Shown one piece after another: positions 37,535 through 47,842 of a stretch of 54,082 bases of DNA; the stretch's first letter is position 1, and each line of letters opens with the position of its first letter. The notes below the pieces were generated by a model, which saw nothing but the letters and a program-made list of their open reading frames with translations, was not told where the DNA came from and made no database searches. The stretch comes from Salinisphaera sp. (GTDB lineage: Bacteria; Pseudomonadota; Gammaproteobacteria; Nevskiales; Salinisphaeraceae): assembly GCA_027858915.1 (NCBI GenBank), contig JAQIBT010000119.1, positions 1 to 54,082 on the forward strand, written 5' to 3'. A program made the position numbers and the translations under genes.

Positions 37535-38572
37535 TCAGACGCGCGCCGCTTGCGGCGCACGCTCGGCGCTGGGTGTCTCGCCGGGACCGATATCGCTGTA
37601 TTTCGGCGTGGCCTCGGGGCGCATGCCGAGCTTGTCGAGCAGCGCCAGATCCTTGAGATGCGCAGGATTGGTCGTGGTCAACAGCTGGTCGCCGTAGAAG
37701 ATCGAGTTCACGCCGGCCAGAAAACACAGGGTCTGGGTAGCTTCCGACATGGTTTCGCGGCCAGCGGCCAGCCGTACATAAGACGCCGGCATCATGATCT
37801 TGGCGACCGCAATCGTGCGCACAAAATCCAGCTCGTCGATCGACTCAATGCCAGCCAGCGGCGTGCCTTCGACCTGCACCAGGTTGTTGATCGGCACGCT
37901 CTGGGGATGCTCGGGCAGATTAGCCAGCTGGCGCAGCATCTCGGCGCGATCGCCAGACGCCTCGCCCATGCCGATAATACCGCCGCAGCAGACCTTGAGG
38001 CCGGCATCCCGGACGTGACCCAGCGTATCCAGCCGATCCTGATAGGTTCGGGTGGTGATGATCTGTTCGTAGTATTCCGGTGATGTATCCAGGTTGTGGT
38101 TGTAGTAATCCAGCCCTGCGCTCTTGAGCTGCTCGGCCTGGCGGGCCTTGAGCATGCCCAGGGTCACGCAGGTCTCCAGGCCTTCGTCCTTGACCGCCTG
38201 GACCATCTTGATGACCGCGTCCAGATCCTTGTCCTTGGGGCTGCGCCAGGCCGCGCCCATGCAGAAACGCGTCGCACCCGCCGCGCGGGCACGCTGGGCC
38301 GCGCCGCGCACCTGCTCGACCGGCAACAGCGCCTCGCGCTCCAGACCGGTATCGAAACGCACGCTCTGCGGGCAGTAGGCACAGTCTTCCGGGCAGGCGC
38401 CGGTCTTGATCGACAGCAGCGTCGATAGCTGTACGTCGCGCGCATCAAAGTGCGCACGATGGGCGCTCTGTGCCTGATAGATCAAATCGGCGAATGGCCG
38501 CGCAAACAGCGCGTTGACCTCCTCCAGCGTCCAGTCGTGTCGAAGAGCAGGCACAGCGTGGGCAGCAGTCAT
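37535..38572 (-). CDS. bioB: Biotin synthase
   Basis: BioB inserts sulfur into dethiobiotin by radical-SAM chemistry. The 345-residue protein has the 4Fe-4S/SAM cysteines Cys60, Cys64 and Cys67 (CPEDCAYC). It also has the [12 protein letters not shown] segment, and the residues around the 2Fe-2S auxiliary cluster are as in the family. It is the first gene of bioB-bioF-bioD and is divergent from comF, a common arrangement in this class. Neither bioC nor bioH is in the cluster. Confidence 0.96.
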   Translation of the reverse strand: MTAAHAVPALRHDWTLEEVNALFARPFADLIYQAQSAHRAHFDARDVQLSTLLSIKTGACPEDCAYCPQSVRFDTGLEREALLPVEQVRGAAQRARAAGATRFCMGAAWRSPKDKDLDAVIKMVQAVKDEGLETCVTLGMLKARQAEQLKSAGLDYYNHNLDTSPEYYEQIITTRTYQDRLDTLGHVRDAGLKVCCGGIIGMGEASGDRAEMLRQLANLPEHPQSVPINNLVQVEGTPLAGIESIDELDFVRTIAVAKIMMPASYVRLAAGRETMSEATQTLCFLAGVNSIFYGDQLLTTTNPAHLKDLALLDKLGMRPEATPKYSDIGPGETPSAERAPQAARV

Positions 38573-38639
38573 GGCAGCATGATCCTAGGAAGAGCAACGA
38601 CGTCAGCTTTAACGACGACCGCAGCGCCGTCAACCCATC

Positions 38640-39347
38640 ATGAAATATTTTTTTGACCAATGGATAAAATCTGCGCAATACGCGTTGCTCGGCCCGCGCT
38701 GTCTACTGTGCCAGGCGCCGTCGACGTTGAGCCGCGCGCTGTGTGACGGCTGCTGGGGCGATCTGCCGCATATGCAGCGCCAGTGCGTTCATTGCGCCCT
38801 GCCGCTCGGGGACGTTCAGACCGGCGACTGCTGCCCTGTCTGCGCCAAAGCCCCCATCTTTGATGCCGCGATCGCCGCATGCGGCTATATCCAGCCCATG
38901 CCTTGGCTGATCACCGGCCTGAAGTTTCGTGGCCGCATGAGCCATGCGCCACTGCTGGCTGATCTGCTGGCCACGCGGATCGAGTCGCTGAACCCGCCGC
39001 TGGCCGATGTGCTGTTGCCGGTTCCTCTACATCCACGCAGCTATCGCCGGCGCGGCTTCAATCAAGCCGAGCGCATCGCGCAGCGCCTGGGCCGCCGTCT
39101 GCAACGGCCAGTAGCCACCGACTGGGTGCGTCGGATCCGCGACACTCAACCACAGAGCCAGCTCACCGCAGCACAGCGCCGTGCCAACGTACACCGCGCA
39201 TTTGCCGCCGACCCGGTCGCCGACGGTCGCCACGTCGCTATTATCGACGATGTGGTGACCACCACCCGCACCGCCGCCGCCATGGCGCAAGCACTGCGCC
39301 GGGCAGGTGCCAGCCGTATCGATCTGTACTGCGTAGCGCGGGCGTGA
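38640..39347 (+). CDS. comF: ComF-family phosphoribosyltransferase-like protein
   Basis: The 235-residue protein has an N-terminal zinc-binding region with several CxxC pairs (CLLC, CDGC, CVHC, CPVC) and a C-terminal type I phosphoribosyltransferase domain. The PRPP loop there is VAIIDDVVTTTRTAAAMAQAL. ComF proteins take part in DNA uptake in competent bacteria, but in non-competent relatives the role is unclear. It is divergent from bioB across 67 bp. Confidence 0.9.
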   Translation: MKYFFDQWIKSAQYALLGPRCLLCQAPSTLSRALCDGCWGDLPHMQRQCVHCALPLGDVQTGDCCPVCAKAPIFDAAIAACGYIQPMPWLITGLKFRGRMSHAPLLADLLATRIESLNPPLADVLLPVPLHPRSYRRRGFNQAERIAQRLGRRLQRPVATDWVRRIRDTQPQSQLTAAQRRANVHRAFAADPVADGRHVAIIDDVVTTTRTAAAMAQALRRAGASRIDLYCVARA

Positions 39348-39408
39348 CTCGAGCTTCGGTCGATGTAAGCTATCGGCTCTACTTCTGTCTGACAGCTGCG
39401 AGTCGTGA

Positions 39409-40493
39409 ATGCTCGGTTATCTCTTGCATCGCCGCGCCTCCCCCGGCGCGCGTCCCGGCCAACTGGTGGATCCTGCTCCTGAACACCGAATTGGAAGCCT
39501 TACGGTGTATCGCACCGATTTTGGTGGCGACAGTCCGGCCGTTGAGCGGCGCGAGGACAGTGTCGAAGACGCGCTCGAGCCGCCTGCCCAGGCGGATCAC
39601 CGGCTGACATGGATGCACTTCGAGGGCGACGTATCGGCTGCCGATCTGACCCGGCTGGGCGAGCTCTACACCCTGCATCCGCTGGCCCTGGAAGACGTGC
39701 TTAATACCGGCCAACGCCCCAAGCTCGACGGCTATCGCAAGACCCTGTTCGCCAGCATGCCATGCCGCATATAGATGACGGCGAGATGGTCTTCCAGCAG
39801 ATCAGCCTGTTCATCGGCGACGGCTTCGTGCTGAGCTTTCATGCCGGCGACCACGACGTCTTTGCCGCCGTGCGCGAACGCGTTCATGCGGCTCACGGGC
39901 GGATCGCGCACGCCGAATCCGATTATCTGGGGTATTGCCTGGCGGACGTGGTGGTCGATGTCGGTTTTGCCGTGATGGTTGCCTACAACGACCAGCTGGA
40001 AACTCTGGAAAACCAGATCTTCGAGGACCGGACCGACAATCTGATCGGGGTCATCCACGCCATGCGTCGACGCCTGATTGGCATGCGCAAGATCCTGCTG
40101 TCTCAGAACGAATTATTCGTGCGCTGGGTCGGCATCGAACATCCGCTGATCCACGACGACAATCGGCCGTACTTTCGTGATGTACAGGATCATGCCAAAC
40201 GCGTAGTCGATCTGGCTGACGGCTACTACGATGCGACGGGCTCGTTACTGGCAACCCATCTGTCGCTGGCGTCGGCGCGATTGAACGACGTCATGCGAGT
40301 GCTCACGCTGATTGCAACCATCTTCATGCCGCTGTCATTTCTGGTCGGCGTCTACGGCATGAACTTCGATACCAAGTCCCCCTGGAACATGCCGGAGCTG
40401 TCGTTTCAGTATGGCTATCCGGTCCTCCTGGGCGCCATGCTGCTGCTGGTGATCGGTATGCTTTTCTACTTCAGACGCAAGCGCTGGATCTGA
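39409..40493 (+). pseudogene. corA: CorA-type magnesium/cobalt transporter split by a 5-bp duplication
   Basis: The first frame (39409-39774, 121 residues) holds the N-terminal domain with HPLALEDVLNTGQRPKLDGYRKTLFASM. The second frame (39762-40493, 243 residues) holds the rest, including the SLFIGDGFVLSFH region and the C-terminal FLVGVYGMNF signature between two membrane helices. ATGCC is repeated exactly at 39757-39761 and 39762-39766. Removing one copy joins ASM to PHIDDGEMVFQQ in one 359-residue CorA. As written, the first frame stops at TAG (39772-39774). The second part has its own ATG at 39762 and might be made separately, though it would lack the N-terminal regulatory part. Confidence 0.85.
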
Positions 40494-40501
40494 GTTATCC
40501 C

Positions 40502-41044
40502 ATGAAAGAACAATCGCCTGATAAATCGCTCTGGGCCGAGCGCCTGATAGAAAACATTATCTTTCGCAGCCGTTGGTTGCTGGCGCCATTTTACCTCGGC
40601 CTCGTGCTCGGACTAGTGGCGCTGCTCATCCGCTTTGGCCTCGAGCTGTATCCTTTGCTCAGCGCCACCCTCCAGCCTGAAAGCGGCTCGATCATTCTCG
40701 GCGTGTTGCATCTGATAGATTTATCACTGGTTGCCAATCTGGTCCTGGTGATCATGTTCAGTGGCTACGAGAGTTTCGTGTCACGCATTGATTCGGCAAG
40801 CGACGACCGTCCGACCTGGATGGGGAAAATTGATTTCTCCGGCCTGAAAATCAAACTGATGGCATCCATGGCCGCAATTTCCGGCATCTACTTGCTGGAG
40901 GCACTGCTTAAGCTACCCTCGCAGACCACGACGATGCTGGCCTGGAAGGTTGGCATACACCTGACCTTCGTCGTTTCAGGCGTACTGTTCGCTCTCATGG
41001 ACTGGATCGAATCCCGGGCGAAGCACAACGAAAACGAGCATTAG
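40502..41044 (+). CDS. YqhA-family (UPF0114) membrane protein
   Basis: The 180-residue protein has four predicted membrane segments (about residues 25-47, 61-87, 122-141 and 147-165) and the UPF0114 pattern: ENIIFRSRWLLAPFYLGL, LIDLSLVANLVLVIMFSGYESFVSRID and KIDFSGLKIKLMASMAAISGI. The function of YqhA is unknown. It begins 8 bp after corA and is convergent with recG, whose stop is 3 bp away. Confidence 0.9.
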   Translation: MKEQSPDKSLWAERLIENIIFRSRWLLAPFYLGLVLGLVALLIRFGLELYPLLSATLQPESGSIILGVLHLIDLSLVANLVLVIMFSGYESFVSRIDSASDDRPTWMGKIDFSGLKIKLMASMAAISGIYLLEALLKLPSQTTTMLAWKVGIHLTFVVSGVLFALMDWIESRAKHNENEH

Positions 41045-41047
41045 CCG

Positions 41048-43168
41048 CTATACGCGTGCGTAGGTGCCGCCGGCGCCGGTCCAGCGCTCGATCAGGATAT
41101 CGGCCTCGCGCGGATGGTAGACCAGCACGTCGTCGGCAATGGCCAGCGCGGCTTCTGCAAGGTCGGCATCGCGCACCAGGTCGGCGATACGGAAACTGGC
41201 GGCCCCGGTCTGGCGCGTGCCCAGCACCTCGCCGGGCCCGCGCAGTTCCAGATCGGCACGGGCAATGGCAAAACCGTCCGACGTCTCGCGCAGTGCCGAC
41301 AGCCGGCGCCGGGCAGTGTCTGACAACGGCGGCTGATAGAGCAATACACAATGGCTGGCGACCGAGCCGCGCCCGACCCGGCCGCGTAGCTGATGTAGCT
41401 GCGCCAGGCCCAGGCGCTCGGCGTTCTCGATAATCATCAACGACGCATTGGGCACGTCTACACCGACCTCGATCACCGTGGTGGCGACCAGTACGTCGAT
41501 CCGCCCATCCTTGAAGGCATTCATGGCGGTGGCTTTCTCGGCCGATTTCATGCGCCCATGAACCAGCGTCACTCGCACGCCGTCCAGCGCGACCGACAAC
41601 GCCTCGGCCGCCGCTTCGGCTGCCTGTGCTTCCAGCTTGTCGCTGACTTCGATCAACGTGCAGACCCAGTACACCTGACGGCCGTTGGCGACCGCGTCGC
41701 CAATCCGCACCACCACCTCCTCGCGCCGGGTATTGGGTACGGCCACCGTCTGGATCGGTGTGCGCCCAGGCGGCACTTCATCAATCACCGACGTATCCAG
41801 ATCGGCATAGGCACTCATCGCCAGCGTCCGCGGAATCGGCGTGGCAGTCATGATCAGCTGGTGGGCGGTGAGCTGGCGTGCGCCAGACTTGTTGCGCAGG
41901 GCCAGACGCTGATCGACGCCGAAACGGTGCTGTTCATCAACGACGCACAGGCCCAGACGCCCGAAGATCAACGACTCCTGAAACAACGCATGGGTACCGA
42001 CAATCACACCCGGTACACCGTTCGCGATCTCGGCCAGCAGCGCCGCATCGCGCTTGCGCCTGCCGGTTATCAGCCAGACCGGCACTCCGAGCGGCCCGAG
42101 CCAGCGCGACAGCGACAGCTGATGCTGCTCGGCCAACAGCTCGGTCGGCGCCATGAACGCGCCCTGCCAGCCGTTGTCGACCGCCGTCAGCAAGGCCGCT
42201 GCGGCCACCACGGTCTTGCCCGAGCCGACATCGCCCTGGACCAGCCGCAGCATGGGCGCATCGGCGGCCATATCGGCCAGGATCTCGCCGATCACACGGC
42301 GTTGGGCCCCGGTCGGCGAGAAACCCAGGCCGGCAAACAACGGTGCCAGGCCGCGGCCTGCCTCGCGCAACGCCGGTGCGCGATCGGCACGTATCCGCCG
42401 CCGCCGCGAGCGCAGGCCCAATTGGTGGCCCAGCAGTTCTTCGAATGCCAGCCGCTGACAGGCAGGATCCCGGCCTTCGACCAACGCCGGCAGATCCGCA
42501 TCCACCGGCGGCTGATGGATGCGGCGCAGTGCCCGCTCGGCGCTCATCTTCAGGACAGGGCCCTTGAGATCCGTGGGCAGGCCCTCGGGCCAGAAATCCG
42601 GATGCGACAAGAGCGACAAGGCCTGACTCGCCATATCCCGCAGCCGCGCCTGGGTTACCCCCGAAGCCGTCGGATAGACCGGGGTCAGCGAGGGTAGGAT
42701 ATCGTGGCCGGCCGCCTCGTCGGTGACGACCTCGCATTCGGGATGAACCATCTCGAAGCCGTAAGCTCCACTGCGTGGCTCACCGTAGATCCGCAGCCAC
42801 GTACCGGGGGCCAGCCTCGCCTGTTGCGCGCCACCAAAATGAAAAAACCGCAGCCACAGTCGCGCCGCGCCGTCGCTGACGGTAACCAGCAGGCTGCGTC
42901 GACGCCCCTGGCGGATTTCCGATGACTCGACCCGCACCACCGCGAGTGCGGCCTGATGCGCCCACAGCTCGGCGACCGGAGTTACCCGGCTGCGATCCTC
43001 GTAGCGCAGCGGCCGATGCAGCAGTACGTCGCCGATCGACTCGATACCGAGCCCGGCCAACCGCTCCGCGACTTTGGGGCCAATGCCGGCCAACCGCCGT
43101 ACGGGATCACTGGCCGACAGGCGGCTCGACAAGGTCGCGCTGGCTGGGCTACCCGAGGACGAGGATGG
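41048..43168 (-). CDS. recG: ATP-dependent DNA helicase RecG
   Basis: RecG remodels stalled replication forks and branched DNA. The 706-residue protein has the N-terminal wedge/OB-fold domain ([23 protein letters not shown]), helicase motif [16 protein letters not shown], motif [10 protein letters not shown], motif [13 protein letters not shown], and the C-terminal motifs [24 protein letters not shown] and QLRGRVGRG. The start ATG lies inside the end of ridA (20-bp overlap), which suggests ridA-recG coupling. Confidence 0.94.
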   Translation of the reverse strand, partial: PSSSSGSPASATLSSRLSASDPVRRLAGIGPKVAERLAGLGIESIGDVLLHRPLRYEDRSRVTPVAELWAHQAALAVVRVESSEIRQGRRRSLLVTVSDGAARLWLRFFHFGGAQQARLAPGTWLRIYGEPRSGAYGFEMVHPECEVVTDEAAGHDILPSLTPVYPTASGVTQARLRDMASQALSLLSHPDFWPEGLPTDLKGPVLKMSAERALRRIHQPPVDADLPALVEGRDPACQRLAFEELLGHQLGLRSRRRRIRADRAPALREAGRGLAPLFAGLGFSPTGAQRRVIGEILADMAADAPMLRLVQGDVGSGKTVVAAAALLTAVDNGWQGAFMAPTELLAEQHQLSLSRWLGPLGVPVWLITGRRKRDAALLAEIANGVPGVIVGTHALFQESLIFGRLGLCVVDEQHRFGVDQRLALRNKSGARQLTAHQLIMTATPIPRTLAMSAYADLDTSVIDEVPPGRTPIQTVAVPNTRREEVVVRIGDAVANGRQVYWVCTLIEVSDKLEAQAAEAAAEALSVALDGVRVTLVHGRMKSAEKATAMNAFKDGRIDVLVATTVIEVGVDVPNASLMIIENAERLGLAQLHQLRGRVGRGSVASHCVLLYQPPLSDTARRRLSALRETSDGFAIARADLELRGPGEVLGTRQTGAASFRIADLVRDADLAEAALAIADDVLVYHPREADILIERWTGAGGTYARV

Positions 43169-43541
43169 CATCCGCCTCGACGGTGGCATTCTTGGGCAGG
43201 GAGGCCACGCCGACGGCCGCACGTGCCGGATACGGCTCGTCGAACCTGGCTTCCATCACCTTGTTGACGGTGGCGAACTGGCTCATATCGGTGAGGAACA
43301 GACCGATACGGGCCACATGCTGCAGCGTGCCGCCCGCGGCCTCGATCACCGCGATGAGGTTATCGAATACGCGTTCGACCTGAGCTTCAAAATCGCCCTC
43401 AACGAGTTCGCCGGTCGCAGGGTCCAGCGGAATCTGCCCGGATATGTAGACCGTATTGCCAGCCTTGACCGCTTGCGAATAAGGCCCGATAGCGGCCGGT
43501 GCGGCCTCGGTATGAATGGTCTGATGGCTCATGGGCTGCAT
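43149..43541 (-). CDS. ridA: RidA-family enamine/imine deaminase
   Basis: RidA hydrolyses reactive enamines and imines such as 2-aminoacrylate. The 130-residue protein has [28 protein letters not shown] with the family glycine and tyrosine residues, then the substrate-binding Arg in [27 protein letters not shown]. ATGs at 43541 and 43532 are both possible; the second gives the commoner family length. It overlaps recG. Confidence 0.9.
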   Translation of the reverse strand: MQPMSHQTIHTEAAPAAIGPYSQAVKAGNTVYISGQIPLDPATGELVEGDFEAQVERVFDNLIAVIEAAGGTLQHVARIGLFLTDMSQFATVNKVMEARFDEPYPARAAVGVASLPKNATVEADAILVLG

Positions 43542-43946
43542 GGCGGTACTCGATAGGTTATGAGTGTAACGGCATTCTTGCATAGCTGCCGTCATTGAAC
43601 AGGCAACGGGCCCTAGTGTCCTGTCACGCGTATTTTGCCGTGTTCAGAACGTCTGTGCGCGTCAAGCGCTAGGCACGCGGGCGCGAGCGCAGCGATTCAA
43701 TCAAAGGTTCCCACCTGGCCGTCGGCGTTGGGATGCCGTAAGCTGTCGGCGATTCGTCGATGTTCAGCGGGGCGCAAGCACCCTTGAGTGAGCAAGGTGG
43801 TCCGAATGCCATGGCACGGACCAGCGGTACTGCCTGAACGCCCTTTTCGACCTAACAACAGCAGACCGTCAGCAACTGGCCGCACAGAGTGGCCCCGGAG
43901 GACGCGGCGGCCAGCTCAATTCCCAATTCCAGGGAGCGTTGCGTTT
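43542..43946. other. Spacer between ridA and the BCCT transporter gene
   Basis: No gene is supported in these 405 bp. GGCAACGGGCCCTAG at 43602-43616 matches GGCAACAGGCCCTAG at 121-135 in 14 of 15 positions, the only obvious shared intergenic sequence in the window. The spacer presumably holds the promoters of ridA and of the transporter. The transporter's ribosome-binding site AGGGAG is at 43931-43936. Confidence 0.4.
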
Positions 43947-45536
43947 ATGTCACAGATAAAAACCTATCTGCAGACCCACACCAATCCACCGGTATTTCTG
44001 ATCTCCGGCGGCGTGGTGATCGTACTGGTTGCACTGGCAAGCGTCTTTCCAGGCCAGTTCTCCTCGGCCGCCAGCGCGATCCAGTCTTTCATATTCGATT
44101 ATTTCAGTTGGCTGTTCGTCTTCAGCACAACGTTTTTCGTCGGGTTTGTAATCTATATCGCGTTGAGCAAGTACGGCAATTTGCGGCTCGGCGAGGATGA
44201 TTCGACGCCCGAATTCGATACCTGGTCCTGGGTATCGATGATGTTCACCGCAGGCATGGGTATCGGGCTGGTGTACTACGCGGTCTCGGAACCGCTGACG
44301 CACTACAAGAACCCGCCGGTAGTCGACGGCAGCACGCCAGCCGCCGCGGCGTCGGCCATGAACTACACGTTTTTCCACTGGGGCTTTCAGCCCTGGGCTA
44401 TTTATATTGTGCTCGGGCTGTCGCTGGGCTATTTTGCCTATCGCCGCGGCTTGCCGCTCAAGCCGGCGGCGGCCTTCTATCCGTTCATCGGCGACCGTAT
44501 CAACGGCCCGATCGGCCATTGCATCGATATTCTTGCCGTGTTCGGCACGTTGTTCGGCCTGGCAACCTCGATCGGCATCGGTGCCAGTCAGATTGCGGCA
44601 GGCCTGGGCCAGCTATTCAGCTTCAGCGACGGACTAACCACGCAGCTACTGGTTATTCTGGCAGTGGAAATCGTGGCAATTACCAGCGTGATGCTGGGTG
44701 TGGATGCCGGCATCCGGCGCCTGTCGGTCATCAATATGTGGCTGGCAATCGGTTTGGCAGCCTTTGTTTTCATCGTCGGACCGACGCTGTACATCCTCAG
44801 CAATCTGGCTACCGATACCGGCTACTATCTGCAGCATTTCATCGGCACCAGCCTGACCATATTCACCAACCCCAAAGGCGAGAAATTCCAACACGCCTGG
44901 ACGATTTTCTACTGGAGCTGGTGGATTTCCTGGTCGCCTTTCGTAGGCATGTTCATTGCTCGTATTTCCTACGGCTACACCATTCGCCAGTTCATCCTCG
45001 GCACGCTGCTGATCCCGACTGGCGCCTCGATCGTCTGGTTCGTCATCTTCGGCCGCACCGCGCTGGACTACGTCACCCACGGCATAGGCGCCGATGCCCT
45101 GATGAACGCCAACTCGGCCAACGCGATCTTCGTGTTGATGGATCAGCTGCCGGTCGGCACTATCATATCCTTCATTGCCTCAGCGATTGCGATCATCGTA
45201 GTGACGCTGTTCTTTGCCACGTCGTCTGACTCGGGCTCGCTGGTGGTCGACATCCTGACCAACGGCGGCGACCCAAACCCGATCTGGCAGCAGCGTCTGT
45301 TCTGGGCCATCATGGAAGGCGCGATAGCCGCCGTGCTACTGGTCGCAGGCACCGTGAGCGGCGGCGATTCGCTATCGGCTCTGCAGACGGCCGCCGTCAC
45401 TTCGGGGTTGCCGTTCTGTATTGTCCTGCTGGTGATGTGTGCCGCGCTGTACAAGGCGCTCAGTGAAGAAAAGATGCCGGGCACACGAATCAACACCGAC
45501 ACACCGGCCTACGGAGCCCAACGCAGCAGCAAGTAA
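43947..45536 (+). CDS. BCCT-family betaine/choline/carnitine-type transporter
   Basis: The 529-residue protein has about twelve membrane segments of the LeuT-like BCCT fold. The glycine stretch GMGIGLVYYAVSEPLTHY marks TM3, and the signature WSWWISWSPFVGMFIARISYGYTIRQF carries the aromatic substrate box in TM8. These transporters import glycine betaine, choline or related solutes, which suits an osmotically stressed bacterium; the substrate cannot be read from the sequence. AGGGAG 10 bp before the ATG fixes the start. An Hsp20 gene follows 43 bp later. Confidence 0.92.
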   Translation: MSQIKTYLQTHTNPPVFLISGGVVIVLVALASVFPGQFSSAASAIQSFIFDYFSWLFVFSTTFFVGFVIYIALSKYGNLRLGEDDSTPEFDTWSWVSMMFTAGMGIGLVYYAVSEPLTHYKNPPVVDGSTPAAAASAMNYTFFHWGFQPWAIYIVLGLSLGYFAYRRGLPLKPAAAFYPFIGDRINGPIGHCIDILAVFGTLFGLATSIGIGASQIAAGLGQLFSFSDGLTTQLLVILAVEIVAITSVMLGVDAGIRRLSVINMWLAIGLAAFVFIVGPTLYILSNLATDTGYYLQHFIGTSLTIFTNPKGEKFQHAWTIFYWSWWISWSPFVGMFIARISYGYTIRQFILGTLLIPTGASIVWFVIFGRTALDYVTHGIGADALMNANSANAIFVLMDQLPVGTIISFIASAIAIIVVTLFFATSSDSGSLVVDILTNGGDPNPIWQQRLFWAIMEGAIAAVLLVAGTVSGGDSLSALQTAAVTSGLPFCIVLLVMCAALYKALSEEKMPGTRINTDTPAYGAQRSSK

Positions 45537-45579
45537 GCGCCGCTCCAGCCCCTGTTCATGACTATTAATCGGAGGATTC

Positions 45580-46074
45580 ATGGCCGACCAATCGAAACCG
45601 CCCAGTTCCAAACACAATCGGTTCCGTGGTTTTCTTGATGTCATGAGCGAGATGAACCGCGCGCAGGAAGAATGGTTCAATCGCGGCAAGTACACCGGCG
45701 GCGGCGAACGCTCGCTTGCAGCAGCCTACGTACCACTCGCTGATATCTTTGCGATTGGCAACGATCTGTTCGTACGCTGCGAACTGGCTGGCGTCCGACG
45801 TGAGGATGTCGCATTGACCGTCACCAGCAATGTGCTGACCATATCCGGCGAGCGCAGCAGTGAACTCAACGACGACAACGTGCTGTACTACACCCGCGAG
45901 CGGGTCTACGGCGAGTTCCGGCGGTCGATGATTTTGCCCGACGGTGTGACCGAATCGAACGTCAGCGCGTCCGTTCGCAACGGGCTGCTGGAGATACGCG
46001 TCGAAGGCGGCGCCGCGGCCGCACCGCGGAACATACAGATCGTTGACAACGACGACGAACAGTACAAGCCATGA
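45580..46074 (+). CDS. Hsp20/alpha-crystallin small heat-shock protein
   Basis: The 164-residue protein has an alpha-crystallin domain at about residues 48-150: PLADIFAIGNDLFVRCELAGVRREDVALTV, LTISGER, FRRSMILPDGV and the NGLLEIRV strand (the G-x-L motif). The C-terminal tail lacks a clear I-x-I motif, so oligomer assembly may differ from that of IbpA-type proteins. A strong GGAGG precedes the ATG. It lies just after the BCCT gene on the same strand. Confidence 0.9.
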   Translation: MADQSKPPSSKHNRFRGFLDVMSEMNRAQEEWFNRGKYTGGGERSLAAAYVPLADIFAIGNDLFVRCELAGVRREDVALTVTSNVLTISGERSSELNDDNVLYYTRERVYGEFRRSMILPDGVTESNVSASVRNGLLEIRVEGGAAAAPRNIQIVDNDDEQYKP

Positions 46075-46157
46075 CCGATGAGTGATGACGCGCGGAGCGG
46101 TGATGACCACTCGCTCCGAGCCTATCGTCCGGGTTTGTTGGCAGCGTGTGTTTGCCG

Positions 46158-46754
46158 CTACAGATCCGCGCTCTGTCCAAAATGATCACCGAATACGAAC
46201 TCGTCAAGCGGGTGCCGTGAACGCGGGCTGGCTTCGCGCTTGCGCAGCGCCGAACCGCCGGCCAATTCGGTTTCGTGATAGCCAATCGCCATCGCGGTCA
46301 ATGCCTCGGCGTCTTCGGGGATTGAGAACGCTTCACGTGCGGCATCGGGATCGATGCCGATCATCATGTGCACATGCAACTTCCGACGGGTCGCTTCGAT
46401 CGCCAGATTAGCACTAGCCAGGCCCAGATCGTGCTGGGCCGCGCGGTTGCCCTCTCCGCTGGACGCCAGATTACGCATGAACACGCCGATCGCGAGCACC
46501 GGGGCAGCGCGCGCCCACGCCTGGTTCTTTTCTGTCAGACAAGACAGGACACGGGCATGGGTATCGCCCTGGCCACGTACCCCGACGATAAACCGCCACG
46601 GCTGCTCGTTATAGGACGAAGCCGCCCAGCGGGCTGCTTCGAACAACGACTGCAGGTCCACACGGCGCACCGGACGCGGGCTGAAAACATAAGGGCTCCA
46701 GCGCACGGCCAGGGTATTGAGAATCGGCGCGTCAGTGGGGGCGGTTTTATGCAT
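46158..46754 (-). CDS. Nitroreductase-family oxidoreductase
   Basis: The 198-residue FMN-dependent protein begins with the family pattern AVRWSPYVFSPRPVRRVDLQSLFEAARWAASSYNEQPWRF. A central helix segment HDLGLASANLAIEATRRKLHVHMMIG and GYHETE complete the fold. The substrate is unknown; such enzymes reduce nitro compounds or quinones with NAD(P)H. It is convergent with the Hsp20 gene and on the same strand as wrbA, 340 bp away. Confidence 0.88.
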   Translation of the reverse strand: MHKTAPTDAPILNTLAVRWSPYVFSPRPVRRVDLQSLFEAARWAASSYNEQPWRFIVGVRGQGDTHARVLSCLTEKNQAWARAAPVLAIGVFMRNLASSGEGNRAAQHDLGLASANLAIEATRRKLHVHMMIGIDPDAAREAFSIPEDAEALTAMAIGYHETELAGGSALRKREASPRSRHPLDEFVFGDHFGQSADL

Positions 46755-46862
46755 GACATTCCTCTTGGATGTTGTTGGGCGCTACGGTTGTGATCATGTT
46801 TCGAAGTCGCTACACAAATTGTTGCCGTCGTAAAATCAGGGTGCGAACGTACCGATGATCGG

Positions 46863-46909
46863 GTCAGGCGATAGCCAGACCATGAACCGGAGCCAGGCTA
46901 TCGCCGGAC
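46863..46909. repeat. 14-bp inverted repeat (47-nt hairpin) in the nitroreductase-wrbA spacer
   Basis: GTCaGGCGATAGCC (46863-46876) and GGCTATCGCCgGAC (46896-46909) pair with a single mismatch across a 19-base loop. No T-run follows on either strand. The surrounding 46755-47036 has no supported gene; a separate perfect 12-bp palindrome GCATCCGGATGC lies at 46993-47004. Confidence 0.6.
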
Positions 46910-47036
46910 CTTGCCGGACTCGGACAAGCATGGCGAGCAAGACCGGATCGCGAGCACACAAGCCGATCCTCCACGCCAATCATGCACAATTTGCATCCGG
47001 ATGCCATAGCGGATGCTGCGTACCCGCTCGGCAACG

Positions 47037-47060
47037 AAAAACGGCGCCCGCAGGCGCCGT
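47037..47060 (-). terminator. Rho-independent terminator of wrbA
   Basis: ACGGCGCC (47041-47048) and GGCGCCGT (47053-47060) form a perfect 8-bp stem with a four-base loop. On the minus strand it is followed directly by a run of T (plus-strand A at 47037-47041). It lies 37 bp past the wrbA stop. Confidence 0.9.
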
Positions 47061-47097
47061 CGATAATGCTGATTTGCCGCTCAGGCGAAACCTGCCA

Positions 47098-47700
47098 TCA
47101 ATCCTGAAAACGCAGTGCCAGTCGGGCCACTTTCTCGCCCTGATAACGCGCGATCGACAGTTCGGTAGCGGACGGCTGGCGCGAGCCATCGCCACCGGCA
47201 TACGTCGACGCACCGTAGGGCGAGCCGCCGCGCAGTTCGGAAATATCGAATAGTTCCTGCGCCCCCGCGTAATCCAGCGGCACAATGAGCATGCCGTGGT
47301 GTGCGAGGGTGTTCCAGAACGATGTGATGGTAGTTTCGTTGCCGGCACCGGTGGCGCTCGACGTGAATACGCTGCCGATCTTGTTGACCAGCTTGCCGTT
47401 GGCCCAGAGGCCCCCGGTCTGATCAAGGAAGGTTCGCATCTGACCAGCCATGTTGCCGAAGCGCGTCGGCGTGCCGAAGACGACCGCATCGTAGTCCGCG
47501 AGCTCTCCCGGCTCGGCCTGTTCGCCGGCCATCGAGCCTTTCGCGCCGGCCGCACTGAGCGCATCGGCCGGCATCGTTTCCGGTACGTGCTTGAGGACGA
47601 CTTCCACGCCGTCTACCGACTGCGCGCCTTCGACCACGCTCTGCGCCAGCGTCTCGATATGGCCGTACATGGAATAATAGAGCACCAATATTCTTTTCAT
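47098..47700 (-). CDS. wrbA: NAD(P)H:quinone oxidoreductase, WrbA type
   Basis: WrbA reduces quinones by two electrons and so avoids radical formation. The 200-residue flavodoxin-like protein has the FMN phosphate loop [39 protein letters not shown], and [24 protein letters not shown]. The ATG at 47700 is supported by GGGAGA; the frame is open upstream without similarity. It is divergent from a LysR regulator that probably controls it. Confidence 0.95.
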   Translation of the reverse strand: MKRILVLYYSMYGHIETLAQSVVEGAQSVDGVEVVLKHVPETMPADALSAAGAKGSMAGEQAEPGELADYDAVVFGTPTRFGNMAGQMRTFLDQTGGLWANGKLVNKIGSVFTSSATGAGNETTITSFWNTLAHHGMLIVPLDYAGAQELFDISELRGGSPYGASTYAGGDGSRQPSATELSIARYQGEKVARLALRFQD

Positions 47701-47842
47701 CGTTGTTCTCCCGAACGTGTCGACAAGACGGTGGCAGACAAGTGAAGACACCACCGAGGCAAATACATACGTCGCCATCTCAATGTGCTTGACGGTACTG
47801 AGTTGCCGTGGGCGATGAAAGCGAAGGGTTCTGGCATAGTTG

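Noticed and set aside
46855-47253. 132-codon plus-strand frame across the wrbA end
   Set aside because: It runs through the wrbA terminator and the opposite strand of wrbA and has no family resemblance.
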